23,030 nt of DNA, taken from a virus. The position numbers and the translations under genes are program-made. Positions 20,716 to 23,030 of the stretch are shown here, piece by piece (positions within the stretch are counted from its first letter, which is position 1; each line of letters begins with the position of its first letter). The notes below the pieces were generated by a model. That model was not told the origin of the DNA. It saw only the letters and a program-made list of their open reading frames with translations, and ran no database searches. The stretch is from the IMG/VR virus record IMGVR_UViG_3300035698_006986, positions 1 to 23,030 of that record. One strand, written 5' to 3'.

Positions 20716-22848
20716 ATGACAAATTATTTAAGATCAACGACAGAAACTACTGATGATACACCTCTGCTTGATCCAAACTATGTACCACCTGTAACGGGAA
20801 CAGCATCATTTGGCGATGTGAGGACATCTCCTGTAAATATACCTCTGTTTAATATTAACAATCTTCCTACTACAGGATTAGATGATTTAATAGCAGATAC
20901 TTCCCAAGAAGATATAGAAACTGTAGGCACAGATCTAGAAACAGAAAATAGCATTGTTATCTCAGGTGCGGTTGACGATGCAATAAGCGGATTGGATGAC
21001 GCAAATAGACCTGTAACTCAAGAAGACATTGATAGGTTTAACGACCTTCGTGGTAAAACACCTATTTTTGATACTTTTGAAAGATCCCTTAAAGAACTAG
21101 AAGATGGTGCTACTAATGGATTCCAAGTAGACAAGAACATAGCTGATGCCTCACTTACTGACTTTGATGCACGTACACAGGCAGCCAACTTAGCTAATGC
21201 TCGACGCATGGCATCTAACCCTAATATCTCACAGGGAGCACGTAACGCCTTCCGTATGGAAGCGATAATGACACAGGCTAGTCAGAGATCACAACTCTCT
21301 GGAGAGCTTGCTATTAAGGCACAGGAGCGTTCATTCCAAGCTCTTAATAAACTAAGTGAAATGGCACTAGCTGGAGCACAACTCGAAGAGAATATGCTTC
21401 AGAGTGATATTAGTAATGTATTTAAAGAGATAAGCAATGATATAAATGTTGCTATTGCTAAGGGTGAGATTACGATGAAGGAAGCCCAACTCATCGTTGA
21501 TACTAACATTGAAGTAGCAAGAATACAGGTTGAAGGAATTATTGCTAATTTAGAGAAACTTAAAGCAATAGCTCCTATTGAGATAGAAAGAGATAGAGTT
21601 GATGCTTATATTAAAGAGACAGAGAACGCCATTCTTGCTGGTCTTAATACAAGTGCAATGAATTTTATACAAATGGCATTGCAGTATACGGAAGATGTAG
21701 ATGGCAATGAAGTTGTTAAAGTACGCACACCAGAAGAGTTATGGGACAATACCGTTGTTAGAGAAAGAGTAGGCGCAGTCTACACAGAAGTAACTGGTAA
21801 TGTTGCTAGTAAAGATGACCCTGTATTTAAAGAATACTTTATGAATTATGTTAGACCAGTTAAGACTGTAACACAAGCAGAAACAGAGAATGCTAGAGCA
21901 AAGTTACAGGAAATACCCGGACTTACTGCTGAAGATATTGACATATTGTTAGGAGCTGCTACAGCAGCCACAGTGTTAGGTGGTATTATTAGAATAGACG
22001 AAAATTCATTAAAGCTAATGGGGCTTGATAACGAAACCACTATTCTTTCTTTTAAGAAGGTTGATGGTAAGTGGGTTGATAATATGGATGAAGTCGATAC
22101 TGATAACGGGGGAGACCCTCTAGTAATCTATGAAGATTTAAATGATAACGAGAAATGGGACAAGGTAAAAGAAACAATACCAGACGTGTTGATTGATGAT
22201 CCAGCAGAAGAATTAAAATTTTTCACAAAATGGAAAAGTGCCGGAAAACCAGAAGATTTTGATTACACGCTTCCAATAAAACAAGGAGAAAAAATAGTAG
22301 TGGCTTCTAATCAGGGCAAAGATGCATCTTTGGAATTTCTTAAAAATCCAGAAGGTGATATTAATAATCTGGACAATTGGGATTTTTCGGCTCTTAATCT
22401 AGCATTAAGCACTAACCCAGACAGATATATTATAAATAGCACGGTTGATACCAATCAGTTTTATAATAATGGGGAACACAGATCGTTATATGAGTTAGGA
22501 GTATTTGGTTCTCCCGGCGAAGGATTTGATAATATTTTCACAAGAACAGCAGAAATAACAGAACTAAACAAGAGTCTTAATTTAAAAGAGCATATTTCTT
22601 CTTGGTTAAATGCCAACATAGGCAAGGTTATCAATATCGGAGGAAGAGCATTGATCCCACTGAACGTCACACAAGGAAATCCGGCAAATGGAGTGGGACT
22701 AAATGGAAAATCTGATACGATAACATTTATAGACCCCACAACAGGTAAGAAATTTACAATAACTGACAACACCGTGTCTTTACCAGAATTTATGGTTGCA
22801 AATGGTGTTATTGGGTCTGCGGCAGAATATAAAACATTAGTAGATTAA
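20716..22848 (+). CDS. Probable internal virion / ejection protein
   Basis: 710 residues, with AAAAGGGA upstream and its own promoter at 20656. N-terminal ~120 residues are acidic and loop-rich; residues about 150-330 are Ala/Gln/Glu-rich and helical (for example QASQRSQLSGELAIKAQERS and IVDTNIEVARIQVEGIIANL), compatible with a long coiled bundle; the remainder is mixed and acidic. No lysozyme or transglycosylase motif was seen. Large helical proteins encoded after the tail genes of podoviruses are usually internal core or ejection proteins that form a channel across the envelope during infection; this is inferred from composition and position only. Confidence 0.5.
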   Translation: MTNYLRSTTETTDDTPLLDPNYVPPVTGTASFGDVRTSPVNIPLFNINNLPTTGLDDLIADTSQEDIETVGTDLETENSIVISGAVDDAISGLDDANRPVTQEDIDRFNDLRGKTPIFDTFERSLKELEDGATNGFQVDKNIADASLTDFDARTQAANLANARRMASNPNISQGARNAFRMEAIMTQASQRSQLSGELAIKAQERSFQALNKLSEMALAGAQLEENMLQSDISNVFKEISNDINVAIAKGEITMKEAQLIVDTNIEVARIQVEGIIANLEKLKAIAPIEIERDRVDAYIKETENAILAGLNTSAMNFIQMALQYTEDVDGNEVVKVRTPEELWDNTVVRERVGAVYTEVTGNVASKDDPVFKEYFMNYVRPVKTVTQAETENARAKLQEIPGLTAEDIDILLGAATAATVLGGIIRIDENSLKLMGLDNETTILSFKKVDGKWVDNMDEVDTDNGGDPLVIYEDLNDNEKWDKVKETIPDVLIDDPAEELKFFTKWKSAGKPEDFDYTLPIKQGEKIVVASNQGKDASLEFLKNPEGDINNLDNWDFSALNLALSTNPDRYIINSTVDTNQFYNNGEHRSLYELGVFGSPGEGFDNIFTRTAEITELNKSLNLKEHISSWLNANIGKVINIGGRALIPLNVTQGNPANGVGLNGKSDTITFIDPTTGKKFTITDNTVSLPEFMVANGVIGSAAEYKTLVD

Positions 22849-22868
22849 AGACCAAATAAAGGACAAAC

Positions 22869-23030
22869 ATGGCAGCCGGATACACTCAATTAGACCAACC
22901 ATTACCTTACGCTGATTTTAAAAGTAGTGTTAATAATCCATACAGGATTGACACTAACAAAGCCCCTCTTACTCCTCCGGCAAGCCTACCAGAAGGCAAT
23001 GCTGGTGGTCTTACCCTCCCACAACAAGAA
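22869..23030 (+). CDS. Hypothetical protein, cut by right window edge
   Basis: ATG at 22869, with AAAGGA five bases upstream and 20 bases after the preceding stop. The visible 54 residues begin MAAGYTQLDQPLPYADFKSS and are Pro/Ala/Asn-rich with no structure predicted by eye, open to the window end. It follows the helical virion protein in the same direction and is presumably another virion component of the same operon. Confidence 0.6.
   Translation, partial: MAAGYTQLDQPLPYADFKSSVNNPYRIDTNKAPLTPPASLPEGNAGGLTLPQQE

Noticed and set aside
1-23030. CRISPR array, insertion sequence or integrase/attachment site
   Set aside because: No regularly spaced repeats of the right size, no transposase or integrase frame, and no duplicated tRNA end were seen.

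Overview
The window is a piece of a tailed double-stranded DNA bacteriophage genome: the head-assembly and DNA-packaging module, the head-to-tail and tail module of a short-tailed (podovirus-like) phage, and at the left a leftward cluster of small genes of unknown role. Protein-coding DNA is AT-rich, genes are tightly packed with stop/start overlaps (ATGA, TAATG), ribosome binding sites are strong (AGGAG-type), and one tRNA gene encodes its own CCA end. Strong Shine-Dalgarno sites and sigma70-like promoters (TTGACT, 17 bp, TATATT) suggest an ordinary bacterial host, but the sequence does not identify it.

Layout. 1-2023: eight genes on the minus strand, several under 60 codons, including a small zinc-ribbon protein and a 40-residue membrane protein; none can be named. 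2024-3389: 1.37 kb without a sizeable gene. It holds a run of about ten ordered hairpins (2045-2842) ending in a plus-strand terminator, which looks like a large structured non-coding RNA; a possible 20-residue hydrophobic peptide gene on the minus strand; and a control region with direct repeats, a G-quadruplex-type tract and a promoter. 3390-3572: small zinc-ribbon gene. 3573-4062: a second non-coding control region with 13-bp direct repeats, a 30-nt pure A/T stretch, a purine/G tract and a perfect inverted repeat, a reasonable candidate replication origin.

4063-8299: rightward DUF1353 gene, tRNA-Asn(GUU), two small genes (one HNH-like), terminase small subunit, three small genes, a structured ~165-nt RNA element with a terminator, then terminase large subunit. 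The large subunit is unusually long: after the normal ATPase and nuclease domains it carries about 200 extra residues that look like a degenerate second copy of the nuclease fold. 8305-20659: a promoter, a Com-like zinc protein, portal, scaffold-like protein, major capsid protein, head-tail connectors, a large nozzle-like protein, a GC-richer probable tail protein, a PKD-domain protein and fibre-like proteins. 20656-23030: a new promoter, a 710-residue helical protein (probable internal or ejection protein) and the start of a further gene.

How it works together: HNH-like protein, small terminase and large terminase process and package DNA through the portal into a scaffold-built capsid; connectors and nozzle close the head; tail and fibre proteins contact the host; the helical protein may be ejected with the DNA. 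At least four rightward units begin at near-identical promoters sharing the 10-mer TTGACTTCTA, which would let them be switched on together. The observations most worth following up are the two structured RNA candidates, the double-domain terminase, the promoter family, and the peptide motif THRTNKSYT shared by neighbouring tail proteins.
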